NCBI GenBank assembly: GCA_021156265.1
Contig: JAJNBR010000208.1
Span: 1-6,048, forward strand
From: Flavipsychrobacter sp.
GTDB taxonomy: Bacteria > Bacteroidota > Bacteroidia > Chitinophagales > Chitinophagaceae
DNA: 6,048 nucleotides
Reading direction: 5' to 3'
The notes beneath the pieces were generated by a model, which was given only the letters and a program-made list of their open reading frames with translations, had not been told where the DNA came from and made no database searches. Both the position numbers and the translations under genes were made by a program. Below are positions 1 through 5,426 of this stretch, piece by piece (the first letter of the stretch is position 1; the number at the start of each line of letters is the position of its first letter).

Positions 1-2
1 CG

Positions 3-92
3 GCGAGTGGAAATGGAACTACGTGGGGCGTATACAAATCCAGGTTCGATCCGGAGACCAAAACCTTTGCTCCGCAGAAGCGACTGCATTAG
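3..92 (+). CDS. C-terminal end of an unrecognised protein (5' end outside window)
   Basis: The third forward frame is open from the left edge to a TAG at 90-92 and reads 29 residues, including the stretch TTWGVYKSRFDPETKTF. The mix of aromatic, charged and Pro residues looks like genuine protein, more so than the other two forward frames over the same bases. I do not recognise the family. It shows no similarity that I can see to the end of a LigD phosphoesterase domain or to Ku. It runs in the same direction as ligD and ends 35 bases before the preferred ligD start, so the two may be co-transcribed. Its reality also matters for ligD, because it makes a GTG start at 23 for the ligase unlikely. 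Confidence 0.5.
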   Translation, partial: ASGNGTTWGVYKSRFDPETKTFAPQKRLH

Positions 93-127
93 AAGCATGC
101 AGGCATTATTTTTCTGTTCTGCCTTGC

Positions 128-2173
128 ATGTCGCTTAAAGAACTATTGAAAGGCGGGCAGCGTATGCAAATGCCCGAAAATGTTTTGCCTATGCTGGCCA
201 CCCTGGTAGACAAAGCCCCTGCCGATGGTGAGTGGCTATACGAGGTGAAGTGGGATGGCTATCGCGCCACGTCTTTCATAAACAAAAGCGAGGTCAATAT
301 CCGCTCGCGCAACAACAAACCTTTTAACGAGAAATTCTATCCTGTTTATAATGCACTGAAAGCACTGGGCATTCAAGCTATCCTGGATGGCGAGATCATA
401 GTGCCTGATGATGATGGTGTTTCCGATTTCCAGGCACTGCAGCAATGGCGTAGCGAGGCCGATGGCGATCTTGTTTATTATGTCTTCGATATTCTTTGGC
501 TGAACGGCATTAGCCTGATGAACTTGCCGTTGATCCGCCGCCGCGAGATATTGCATGAAATACTACACGATGGCCATGATGTAATAAAACACAGCAGCAA
601 TTTCGATACTGCTCCTGAAGATTTTATGCAGATAGCGGAAGAGATGGGTATGGAAGGCGTTATAGCAAAAAAGGCAGACTCTAAGTATGTCCCCGACACG
701 CGGGCTAAAGACTGGCTGAAGATCAAGGTGAAGAAATTCCAGGAGGTGATCATTTGCGGCTATACCAAAAATGAAGGAACGAACAAACAATTCAGCGCGC
801 TGATGCTGGGCTTGTATGATGGCAGCGGTGAGCTGGTCAGTGTGGGACCTGTAGGTACCGGCTTTAATACCAAAATGCAAACGGAGATATTGAAGAAGCT
901 GAAACCACTTGTTACCAGGAAATGTCCGTTTAGAGTAGTGCCTGACTACAACAAGCCTTCACGTTTCCGTCCTAATCCCCCCAAAGCCGAGGTGACTTGG
1001 GTAAAACCTGAACTGGTTGCAGAGATAAGCTATGCAGAGATAACAAGTGACGGCGCTATCAGGCATCCTTCATTTAAGGGGTTGCGTGAGGATAAAGACC
1101 CGAAAACTGTAACGTGGGAGAAGACAAAGAAGACAACTGAGGTGGTTAAGCGTAAAAAGAAGGTGACCATCGAAAAACCGTCAAAACACAAGGAGCGTCG
1201 CACATTACTAAATCCAAGTGAAGAAACACAGGTGCGTGAAGTAAACGGTGCGCAACTAAAGTTTACTAACCTGAGCAAGATATACTGGCCTGAAGAAAAG
1301 TATAGCAAGCGTGACATGATCAATTACTACTACCAGGTAGCGCCATTCATGTTGCCCTATATGAAAGACAGGCCGCAGACACTTAACCGCCATCCCAATG
1401 GTATCAACGGTAAAACATTTTACCAGAAGAACGTAACGGGCAAAGTGGCGGAATGGATAGCGACCTTCCCTTACTATAGCGAAACGGATGAAGAAGAGAA
1501 GAACTTTTTGGTATGCACTAACGAGGCCAGCCTTTTATACATTGCCTCGCTGGGTTGCATAGAAATGAATCCCTGGCACAGCCGCACGAAGAAGCCCGAT
1601 AATCCTGATTACTGTATCATCGACCTTGATCCCGACAAGAACTCGTTTGAGCAGGTGATACAGGCAGCGCAGGTAACGAAACAAATACTGGATACGTTTG
1701 GTGTTCCCGGGTATTGCAAAACATCCGGTTCCACGGGGCTGCATATTTATATACCGTTTGGTGCTAAGTACAGCTATGAACATTCCAAAGAGTTTGGCCG
1801 CATCATAGCACGTATGGTACACGAGGAATTGCCTGGTTTTACCAGCATAGAGCGCGCCACAAAGAACAGGGGTGGAAAGATGTATGTAGACTTCCTGCAA
1901 AACAGGCCACAGGCAACAATTGCTGCACCATACTCCATCAGGCCAAAGCCCGGCGCCACCGTATCAGCGCCCCTGTATTGGGATGAGGTGAAAAAAGGAA
2001 TGAAGATGAAAGACTTCACCATAAAGACGATGCCTCGCAGACTAACAGAAACGGGTGATCTGTTCCAAGGCGTATTAGGAAAAGGTATCGACCTGAAAAA
2101 AATAACTAAGTCGATAGCCGGGCTAAATGATAGTTATAAGAAGGCTACTAATGTTTTATTGAAATTGTTGTAA
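128..2173 (+). CDS. ligD: ATP-dependent DNA ligase D, ligase-polymerase form without phosphoesterase domain
   Basis: LigD is the end-processing and sealing enzyme of bacterial Ku-dependent non-homologous end joining. Numbered from the ATG at 128 (681 aa), the nucleotidyltransferase domain comes first. Motif I is KWDGYR at 41-46, with Lys41 as the expected adenylated residue; motif III is DGE at 87-89, IIIa is VFDILWL at 119-125, IV is EGVIAKK at 176-182 and V is WLKIKVKK at 196-203. An OB-fold follows to about 325, then a very basic linker at about 326-370. The archaeo-eukaryotic primase-like polymerase domain fills about 376-681: DLDPDK at 499-504 holds the metal-binding Asp pair, SGSTGLHIYIP is at 533-543, and DFLQNRPQAT at 588-597 holds the third Asp. 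Family members of this group usually have about 800 or more residues and begin with a phosphoesterase domain, which is absent here. Start choice: an in-frame GTG at 23 would overlap the upstream gene by 70 bases. ATG 164 is a real alternative, because AAAGGCGGG lies just before it and residue 15 of the longer form begins the conserved MPENVLPMLATL block. Ku is not in the window. Confidence 0.95.
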   Translation: MSLKELLKGGQRMQMPENVLPMLATLVDKAPADGEWLYEVKWDGYRATSFINKSEVNIRSRNNKPFNEKFYPVYNALKALGIQAILDGEIIVPDDDGVSDFQALQQWRSEADGDLVYYVFDILWLNGISLMNLPLIRRREILHEILHDGHDVIKHSSNFDTAPEDFMQIAEEMGMEGVIAKKADSKYVPDTRAKDWLKIKVKKFQEVIICGYTKNEGTNKQFSALMLGLYDGSGELVSVGPVGTGFNTKMQTEILKKLKPLVTRKCPFRVVPDYNKPSRFRPNPPKAEVTWVKPELVAEISYAEITSDGAIRHPSFKGLREDKDPKTVTWEKTKKTTEVVKRKKKVTIEKPSKHKERRTLLNPSEETQVREVNGAQLKFTNLSKIYWPEEKYSKRDMINYYYQVAPFMLPYMKDRPQTLNRHPNGINGKTFYQKNVTGKVAEWIATFPYYSETDEEEKNFLVCTNEASLLYIASLGCIEMNPWHSRTKKPDNPDYCIIDLDPDKNSFEQVIQAAQVTKQILDTFGVPGYCKTSGSTGLHIYIPFGAKYSYEHSKEFGRIIARMVHEELPGFTSIERATKNRGGKMYVDFLQNRPQATIAAPYSIRPKPGATVSAPLYWDEVKKGMKMKDFTIKTMPRRLTETGDLFQGVLGKGIDLKKITKSIAGLNDSYKKATNVLLKLL

Positions 2174-2183
2174 ATAAAAACAA

Positions 2184-2216
2184 ATAAAGAAGCCCGGATC
2201 AACCGGGCTTCTTTAT
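2184..2216. terminator. Bidirectional rho-independent terminator between ligD and the SWIB gene
   Basis: A perfect 14-base-pair stem (left arm 2184-2197, right arm 2203-2216) closes a five-base loop ATCAA. The core is GAAGCCCGG/CCGGGCTTC. The T-rich right arm end serves plus-strand transcripts. The A-rich left flank at 2174-2188 gives a U-rich tail to minus-strand transcripts. It sits 10 bases after the ligD stop and 16 bases after the stop of the convergent gene, as expected for a shared terminator. Confidence 0.92.
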
Positions 2217-2232
2217 ATAGTTGTAGTAAAAA

Positions 2233-2700
2233 CTACTTTTTTACTTGTTTGTTTACAACCTTAGCCAGCTCAAACATAGAGATCTGGTCTTTACCGAAGA
2301 TAGGACGCAGCTTAGCATCTGCGTTGATCATTCTCCTGTTCTTGCTGTCTTGCAGACCATGTTTGCGGATGTACTCCCATATTTTCTTCACGATCTCAGT
2401 GCGTGGTGCTGAGCTTGTACCAATCACTTCAGCCAGGGCTGGAGTTACTGCAAGCGGAGCCATGAATGCAGCATTCGGTTTCCTTGCAGTCTTTTTCTTA
2501 GGAGCAGCTTTCTTTGCAGCGGCCTTTTTAGGAGCAGCTTTTTTAGCAGCGGCTTTCTTAGGAGCAGCTTTCTTTGCAGCAGCTTTTTTAGGAGCAGCTT
2601 TCTTTGCGGCGGCTTTTTTAGGAGCAGCTTTTTTTGCAGCAGCCTTTTTTGCAGGAGCTTTTTTTGTTGCTTTCTTAGCAGCCTTCTTGGCAGTAGCCAT
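2233..2700 (-). CDS. SWIB/MDM2-domain protein with histone H1-like Lys/Ala/Pro tail
   Basis: This 155-residue protein has two parts. Residues 1-76 are almost only Lys, Ala and Pro, resembling histone H1 C-terminal tails, and include five identical AAAKKAAPKK units at 20-69. Residues about 77-153 are a SWIB domain, recognisable from the order FMAPL, ALAEVIG, PRTEIVKKIWEYIRKHGLQD, KNRRMINAD, KLRPIFG and ISMFELAKVV. SWIB domains occur in eukaryotic SWI/SNF chromatin remodellers and, in bacteria, in small proteins and chlamydial topoisomerase fusions. The inferred role is nucleoid binding or DNA compaction, with the tail binding DNA non-specifically; the partner of the SWIB fold is unknown. The start is ATG at 2700-2698, preceded by an A-rich stretch and no Shine-Dalgarno, which is normal in Bacteroidota. 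The gene is convergent with ligD and shares its terminator. The Ala/Phe-rich plus-strand open frame across it is a shadow of the repeat. Confidence 0.93.
   Translation of the reverse strand: MATAKKAAKKATKKAPAKKAAAKKAAPKKAAAKKAAPKKAAAKKAAPKKAAAKKAAPKKAAAKKAAPKKKTARKPNAAFMAPLAVTPALAEVIGTSSAPRTEIVKKIWEYIRKHGLQDSKNRRMINADAKLRPIFGKDQISMFELAKVVNKQVKK
2494..2643 (-). repeat. Five tandem 30-bp units encoding AAAKKAAPKK
   Basis: Units lie at 2494-2523, 2524-2553, 2554-2583, 2584-2613 and 2614-2643. Each encodes the same ten residues. The DNA differs between units only at third codon positions: Lys AAA/AAG, and Ala GCT/GCA/GCC. The array is in frame and immediately adjoins further imperfect Lys/Ala sequence on its N-terminal side (2644-2700). 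Copy number may change by slippage or recombination without breaking the frame. Confidence 0.95.
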
Positions 2701-2767
2701 AGTTGTTCAATTTTTATGGGTTAAAAATAATTTCCAGTTTATCCGGTTTCACCCGGTATTCCGGGAT

Positions 2768-2800
2768 TTAAATTACATATTTCTTAGTTAAGATTTGCAA
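2768..2800 (-). promoter_or_regulatory. Weak candidate promoter of the SWIB gene
   Basis: Read on the minus strand, TAATTTAA (plus 2768-2775) matches six of eight positions of the Bacteroidota -7 element TAnnTTTG. A TTG (plus 2798-2800) lies 22 bases upstream, slightly longer than the usual spacing to the -33 element. A start near 2761 would give an untranslated leader of about 60 bases. The match is imperfect and other AT-rich sites nearby could serve instead. Confidence 0.3.
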
Positions 2801-2801
2801 C

Positions 2802-2811
2802 TCCCTAGGGA
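2802..2811. promoter_or_regulatory. Dyad TCCCTAGGGA, copy 1 (possible operator)
   Basis: This is a perfect ten-base palindrome followed by AAA, so 2802-2814 reads TCCCTAGGGAAAA. The same 13 bases occur in inverted orientation at 2878-2890. It lies directly beyond the candidate -33 element of the SWIB promoter, about 26 bases from its -7 element. A dimeric DNA-binding protein is the natural reader of such a dyad; which protein is unknown. Confidence 0.45.
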
Positions 2812-2879
2812 AAATGTGGGAAACATGTCAATAACACACCTTTCCGGCTACCAGCGAAAAACGTACCAACAGCCCGGTT

Positions 2880-2891
2880 TTCCCTAGGGAA
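2880..2891. promoter_or_regulatory. Dyad TTCCCTAGGGAA, copy 2 (possible operator)
   Basis: This is a perfect twelve-base palindrome. With its left flank, 2878-2890 is the exact reverse complement of 2802-2814 around copy 1. It lies 23 bases upstream of the TATCTTTG element at 2915, where a -33 box would be expected and none is visible. That position would suit an activator site replacing a poor -33 box, or a repressor site. Centre-to-centre spacing from copy 1 is 79 bases, about seven and a half helical turns. Confidence 0.45.
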
Positions 2892-2914
2892 GGCACGGAT
2901 TTTCCAAAAAATCC

Positions 2915-2922
2915 TATCTTTG
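2915..2922 (+). promoter_or_regulatory. Bacteroidota-type -7 element TATCTTTG for the leader/TPR transcript
   Basis: TATCTTTG is an exact match to TAnnTTTG. No clear TTG -33 box is found 17-22 bases upstream, where the second TCCCTAGGGA dyad sits instead. Transcription would begin near 2929. The transcript would pass through the small ORF and reach the TPR gene with a leader of about 190 bases; I found no other TAnnTTTG between here and the TPR start. Confidence 0.55.
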
Positions 2923-2936
2923 ACCTCCATTTCTAA

Positions 2937-3067
2937 ACAAGGCAACATGCGCAAACTAAGTCCATATCTGCTGCAGCTGCGCTCTATTCACATAGAGGGG
3001 CAGGCCTTGTATTCGTATTTCAGCTAGCTGCCTTAACGGATATCTCCCTGCTCCCGGGCTAAGCCCG
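2937..3067 (+). ncRNA. Possible structured mRNA leader upstream of the TPR gene
   Basis: Several helices can be drawn by eye. ACAAGGC (2937-2943) pairs with GCCTTGT (3004-3010). Inside it, CTGC (2977-2980) plus CTCTAT (2982-2987) pair with ATAGAG (2992-2997) plus GCAG (3000-3003) around a TCAC loop, directly abutting the outer helix. Downstream, CGGGC (3055-3059) pairs with GCCCG (3063-3067) around TAA. A competing pairing is also possible: 2997-3004 (GGGGCAGG) with 3047-3055 (CCTGCTCCC, one bulged T), which would open both hairpins. CAGCTAGCTG at 3021-3030 is a further palindrome. This arrangement is compatible with attenuation or a regulatory RNA, but no known riboswitch class is recognised and no folding was computed. 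Confidence 0.3.
2947..3027 (+). CDS. Possible 26-codon leader peptide ORF
   Basis: ATG at 2947 opens a 26-codon frame ending in TAG at 3025-3027; the peptide begins MRKLSPYLLQLRS and ends ALYSYFS. The ATG lies 24 bases after the TATCTTTG element, so it would be the first start codon on that transcript. Codons such as CTG, CAG and CGC are like those of the neighbouring genes. There is no run of a single amino acid of the sort used by classical amino-acid attenuators, although Leu, Ser and Tyr are frequent. The ORF overlaps the candidate RNA helices, so translation could alter the fold. It may equally be a chance frame in a structured leader. Confidence 0.3.
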   Translation: MRKLSPYLLQLRSIHIEGQALYSYFS

Positions 3068-3118
3068 ACGGCATTTTCATTCCATTTTTTTATTCGATCA
3101 AACTAAAAACTAACAGCT

Positions 3119-3640
3119 ATGACAGCTGCTGATAAATACTTTTTAAAAGCCAACGACAACTATCCGTTCAATATCGAAGAGGCGCTGGAAGCGCTGGAAT
3201 ACGGGTTGTCGACCGATGATATGCACCCCGGGCTGCTGACCTTGATGGGTAAGATATACCACCGCGACCTGAGACAGTTTGAGCAGGCGCGATCGTGTTT
3301 TGAAACATCGCTGTATAGCGACAGCCTCTACGTAGATACCTATTATGCCTATGCGCACCTGCTGCTATGGCTGAACGACCTGGTAAAAGCTGGTAGGATC
3401 ATTGAACAGGCCCTGAAGGTGCCCGGTATAGACCGGCCAAAGATGCTTTATTTCAGGGCCATACTGCACGAGAAGCAGGGCGACTACCAACTGGCCACGG
3501 TGAGCCTGAAAGAAGCCATCAGGCACAGTCTGACCGCAGAATGCCATAAGCATTACGAAGAGGAAATAGAGCGCCTGCAGAACAAGGATAAGCGTATCAG
3601 GGAGTACACGGCTCCGGTCAATATCATCCTGACAGGGTAA
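3119..3640 (+). CDS. Tetratricopeptide repeat (TPR) protein, 173 aa
   Basis: The protein is built of about three TPR units: residues about 37-70 (GLLTLMGKIY then FEQARSCFETSL), 71-104 (YYAYAHLLLWLNDLVKAGRIIEQAL) and 106-138 (MLYFRAILHEKQGDYQLATVSLKEAI). The N-terminal segment (EEALEALEYGL) may be a partial unit, and a charged helix (HYEEEIERLQNKDKR) follows the last. It has no signal peptide, membrane segment or enzymatic motif, so it is probably a cytoplasmic scaffold or adaptor; the partner is unknown. The start ATG has no Shine-Dalgarno but an A-rich upstream stretch, as is usual in this phylum. It is preceded by an unusually long candidate leader and followed by its own terminator, so it is probably monocistronic. 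Confidence 0.85.
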   Translation: MTAADKYFLKANDNYPFNIEEALEALEYGLSTDDMHPGLLTLMGKIYHRDLRQFEQARSCFETSLYSDSLYVDTYYAYAHLLLWLNDLVKAGRIIEQALKVPGIDRPKMLYFRAILHEKQGDYQLATVSLKEAIRHSLTAECHKHYEEEIERLQNKDKRIREYTAPVNIILTG

Positions 3641-3659
3641 GGCAAGTGCCTTACCCTGT
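3632..3659 (+). terminator. Terminator hairpin overlapping the TPR stop codon
   Basis: ACAGGGTAAGGC (3632-3643) and GCCTTACCCTGT (3648-3659) form a perfect 12-base-pair stem around AAGT. The TAA stop of the TPR gene (3638-3640) lies within the left arm. The tail is short (TTTA including the last paired base), so termination may be partial and some transcripts could continue into the rhomboid gene 35 bases further on. Confidence 0.75.
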
Positions 3660-3681
3660 TTACATGGAATAAAGTTTGTGG

Positions 3682-3689
3682 TAAGTTTG
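3682..3689 (+). promoter_or_regulatory. TAnnTTTG element just before the rhomboid start codon
   Basis: TAAGTTTG is an exact match to the Bacteroidota -7 element. It follows a near copy, TAAAGTTTG, at 3670-3678. It ends only five bases before the ATG at 3695, so a transcript starting the usual distance downstream would be leaderless or nearly so. No good -33 TTG is visible; TTTA about 20 bases upstream is a poor match. Chance occurrence is possible. Confidence 0.4.
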
Positions 3690-3694
3690 GGAAC

Positions 3695-4453
3695 ATGCTA
3701 CTACCTATAGGTGACGATAACAGGGACCGCCGGACAACGCCCTTTATAAACTACCTGCTTATCGCAGTTAACATTCTGGTGTTCATCTACTTCCAGAACT
3801 GGGGCAATGATATCAGTTTCACTTTTGCCTATGCTACAGTGCCGGGTGAGATACTTACGGCCAGTGATATAGTAACCGGCAGCAAGATGATGAAAGACCC
3901 CTATACAGGTGAAATGTTCGAATTGCCGGGACTGCAACGGACACCCATCCCCGTATTCCTCACGCTGCTCACTTCCATGTTCATGCACGGCGGGCTGGCG
4001 CACTTGCTAGGTAATATGATGTTCCTATGGATATTCGGCGATAACCTGGAAGATGAGCTGGGACACAGCCGTTACCTGTGGTTTTACCTGCTTACGGGCA
4101 TACTGGCAGGTCTCGCCCATGTATTTAGTACTTTTTTCCTGGGCCAAAGCCTGCTGATACCCTCACTTGGGGCATCGGGCGCTATATCGGCTGTGCTGGG
4201 CGGATATTTATTGCGGCATCCGCGAAGGGGTGTGCACGTGTGGATCTTTTTCTTTGTCATCACGGTGCCTGCTTTCATCGCGGTAGGGATATGGTTCGTA
4301 TTCCAGGTGCTGAACGGGTTAGGTTCGCTGGGTGGCGAAGAGGCCGGCGGGGTAGCCTATGCAGCACACATAGGAGGGTTCATCTTCGGATTGTTATTGA
4401 TCAACCGCTTTATGCCCAAACGGACAAAGCAGGTGAAGAGGCGGTTTTTGTAG
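3695..4453 (+). CDS. Rhomboid-family intramembrane serine protease
   Basis: This polytopic inner-membrane protein of 252 residues should cleave transmembrane substrates within the bilayer. The catalytic pair is visible: Ser161 in GASGA (159-163) and His225 in AAHIGG (223-228). The supporting HLLGN motif (His103, Asn107) matches the oxyanion-stabilising His and Asn of the family. Hydrophobic segments lie at about 19-33, 86-96, 102-114, 127-147, 154-173, 182-206 and 221-237, consistent with a six- or seven-helix bacterial rhomboid. The N-terminus MLLPIGDDNRDRRTTPFINY is a typical short cytoplasmic lead-in, which supports this start. A polar loop of about 50 residues (37-84) separates the first two helices, as is common in Bacteroidota members. 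The C-terminus is basic (KRTKQVKRR). The substrate is unknown. The CorA gene follows after 33 bases with no promoter or terminator between them, so the two are probably co-transcribed. Confidence 0.93.
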   Translation: MLLPIGDDNRDRRTTPFINYLLIAVNILVFIYFQNWGNDISFTFAYATVPGEILTASDIVTGSKMMKDPYTGEMFELPGLQRTPIPVFLTLLTSMFMHGGLAHLLGNMMFLWIFGDNLEDELGHSRYLWFYLLTGILAGLAHVFSTFFLGQSLLIPSLGASGAISAVLGGYLLRHPRRGVHVWIFFFVITVPAFIAVGIWFVFQVLNGLGSLGGEEAGGVAYAAHIGGFIFGLLLINRFMPKRTKQVKRRFL

Positions 4454-4486
4454 TAATATGCATCGTCATCGTACCCAAAATCAATT

Positions 4487-5383
4487 ATGACCAGGCAGCT
4501 CAGCAACATATCGGAACATGGCTTTGAATGGTACGACATCTCCGCGCCTTCGAAAGAAGAGTTGAACGAGCTGGCCACGAAATATGGTTTGCACCCTGCC
4601 CTGATCAACGATTGCCTGCAGCCAGGGCACTTGCCCAAGTACGAAAAGATGGATGAGTACTCTTTCGTCATTTTCAGGATACATGTAGATACAGGGAGTA
4701 AGAACGCGGACAGCGTGCTGGAACTGACCGATAAAGTGGCCGTATTCTTCGCTGAAAAATTTATCATCACTGTTCATAAGGATGAGCAGCCATTCCTGTA
4801 CTCGCTAGGTAAGCTTGTTGCAGCTAACAGGTGCACATCTACGGCGCAGTTGCTAAACCAGATCATTTATACAGGGCTCAATACCTACGAGGAATCAGTG
4901 AATACCCTGTCACAGGCCGTAGATTATTACGAAGAGGTGGTGTTTCTGAGACCTAAAAAGATATCAATGCTCAAAGGTCTTTATCATCTGAAACGGAAAA
5001 TAGACCTTGTAAGGCGAATGCTGATACTTTCATATGAGATCATCGACTTCGTGGATTCGGAAACGGGCAATGTAGATACCCGTGATACCCGCGATGAGTA
5101 TGTAAAGCTGCAACACATGTTCGACGTGCTTTCAGAGGACCTTCACCAACTGCTGAATGTCTATTTTTCTGCGTCATCGCAGCGCACCAACGAGATCATC
5201 CGAGTGCTTACCATCTTTTCCGTATTCTTCCTGCCGCTTACTTTCATAGTAGGTGTATACGGTATGAATTTCGACTTTATGCCTGAACTGACATGGAAGC
5301 TGGGTTATCCCGGAGTAATCGTGTTAATGGTGGCCGTCACTGTACTTATTTTCCTTTGGTTTAAGCGGAAGAAATGGTTGTAG
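4487..5383 (+). CDS. corA: CorA-family divalent metal ion transporter
   Basis: This 298-residue protein has the CorA layout: an alpha/beta cytoplasmic domain (about 1-150), long stalk helices (about 150-238), then two C-terminal membrane helices (about 239-258 and 274-292). The signature GMN lies at 259-261 in VYGMNFDFMPEL, the loop that forms the outer selectivity filter of the pentameric channel. A short basic tail (KRKKWL) ends on the cytoplasmic side. It probably carries Mg2+, and possibly Co2+ or Ni2+, down the electrochemical gradient; the exact ion cannot be told from sequence. No Shine-Dalgarno precedes the ATG. It is the likely second gene of an operon with rhomboid. No strong terminator is visible between its stop and the convergent pentapeptide gene: only a five-pair GTTTG/CAAAC stem near 5390-5405. 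Confidence 0.95.
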   Translation: MTRQLSNISEHGFEWYDISAPSKEELNELATKYGLHPALINDCLQPGHLPKYEKMDEYSFVIFRIHVDTGSKNADSVLELTDKVAVFFAEKFIITVHKDEQPFLYSLGKLVAANRCTSTAQLLNQIIYTGLNTYEESVNTLSQAVDYYEEVVFLRPKKISMLKGLYHLKRKIDLVRRMLILSYEIIDFVDSETGNVDTRDTRDEYVKLQHMFDVLSEDLHQLLNVYFSASSQRTNEIIRVLTIFSVFFLPLTFIVGVYGMNFDFMPELTWKLGYPGVIVLMVAVTVLIFLWFKRKKWL

Positions 5384-5426
5384 GTGCTGTTTGCCTGTGA
5401 CAAACCAATATTTCAGCCTCGGATAT

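Larger units (their letters stand above)
2701..3118. other. 418-bp regulatory intergenic region between divergent SWIB and TPR genes
   Basis: No protein gene of normal size lies here. From left to right I see: the SWIB 5' untranslated region with a small GC hairpin (CCCGG 2752-2756, CCGGG 2761-2765), a weak minus-strand promoter candidate, the first TCCCTAGGGA dyad, about 65 bases without a recognised signal, the second dyad, a plus-strand TATCTTTG promoter element, a possible 26-codon ORF, a foldable leader, and an AT-rich stretch with a run of seven T at 3085-3091 before the TPR start codon. Separate entries describe the supportable items. Confidence 0.8.

Noticed and set aside
23..127. N-terminal extension of LigD from a GTG start at 23
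   Set aside because: It overlaps the plausible upstream gene end by 70 bases, is rich in Cys and unlike any LigD segment, and internal ATGs at 128 and 164 sit right before the conserved ligase domain.
1535..1900. Minus-strand open frames within ligD, and similar antisense frames in the other genes
   Set aside because: They lie wholly inside genes with clear catalytic motifs on the other strand, and their translations show no domain pattern.
2494..2643. CRISPR-like array of 30-bp repeats
   Set aside because: The units are directly adjacent with no spacers, in frame, and differ only at synonymous positions, so they are a coding tandem repeat.
2249..2791. Plus-strand 180-codon open frame rich in Ala and Phe, looking like membrane helices
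   Set aside because: It is the antisense shadow of the SWIB gene. The AAFLGAAFF pattern is simply the complement of the Lys/Ala codons, and the minus-strand protein has a recognisable domain.
2802..2891. Ends of a small mobile element (inverted 13-bp sites)
   Set aside because: Only about 63 bases separate the sites, there is no transposase or flanking target duplication, and each site is itself palindromic, which fits operators better than terminal inverted repeats.
5075..5092. Tandem GATACCCGY repeat inside corA (DTRDTR)
   Set aside because: It has only two in-frame copies of nine bases in a hydrophilic stalk loop, with no effect on the conserved motifs.
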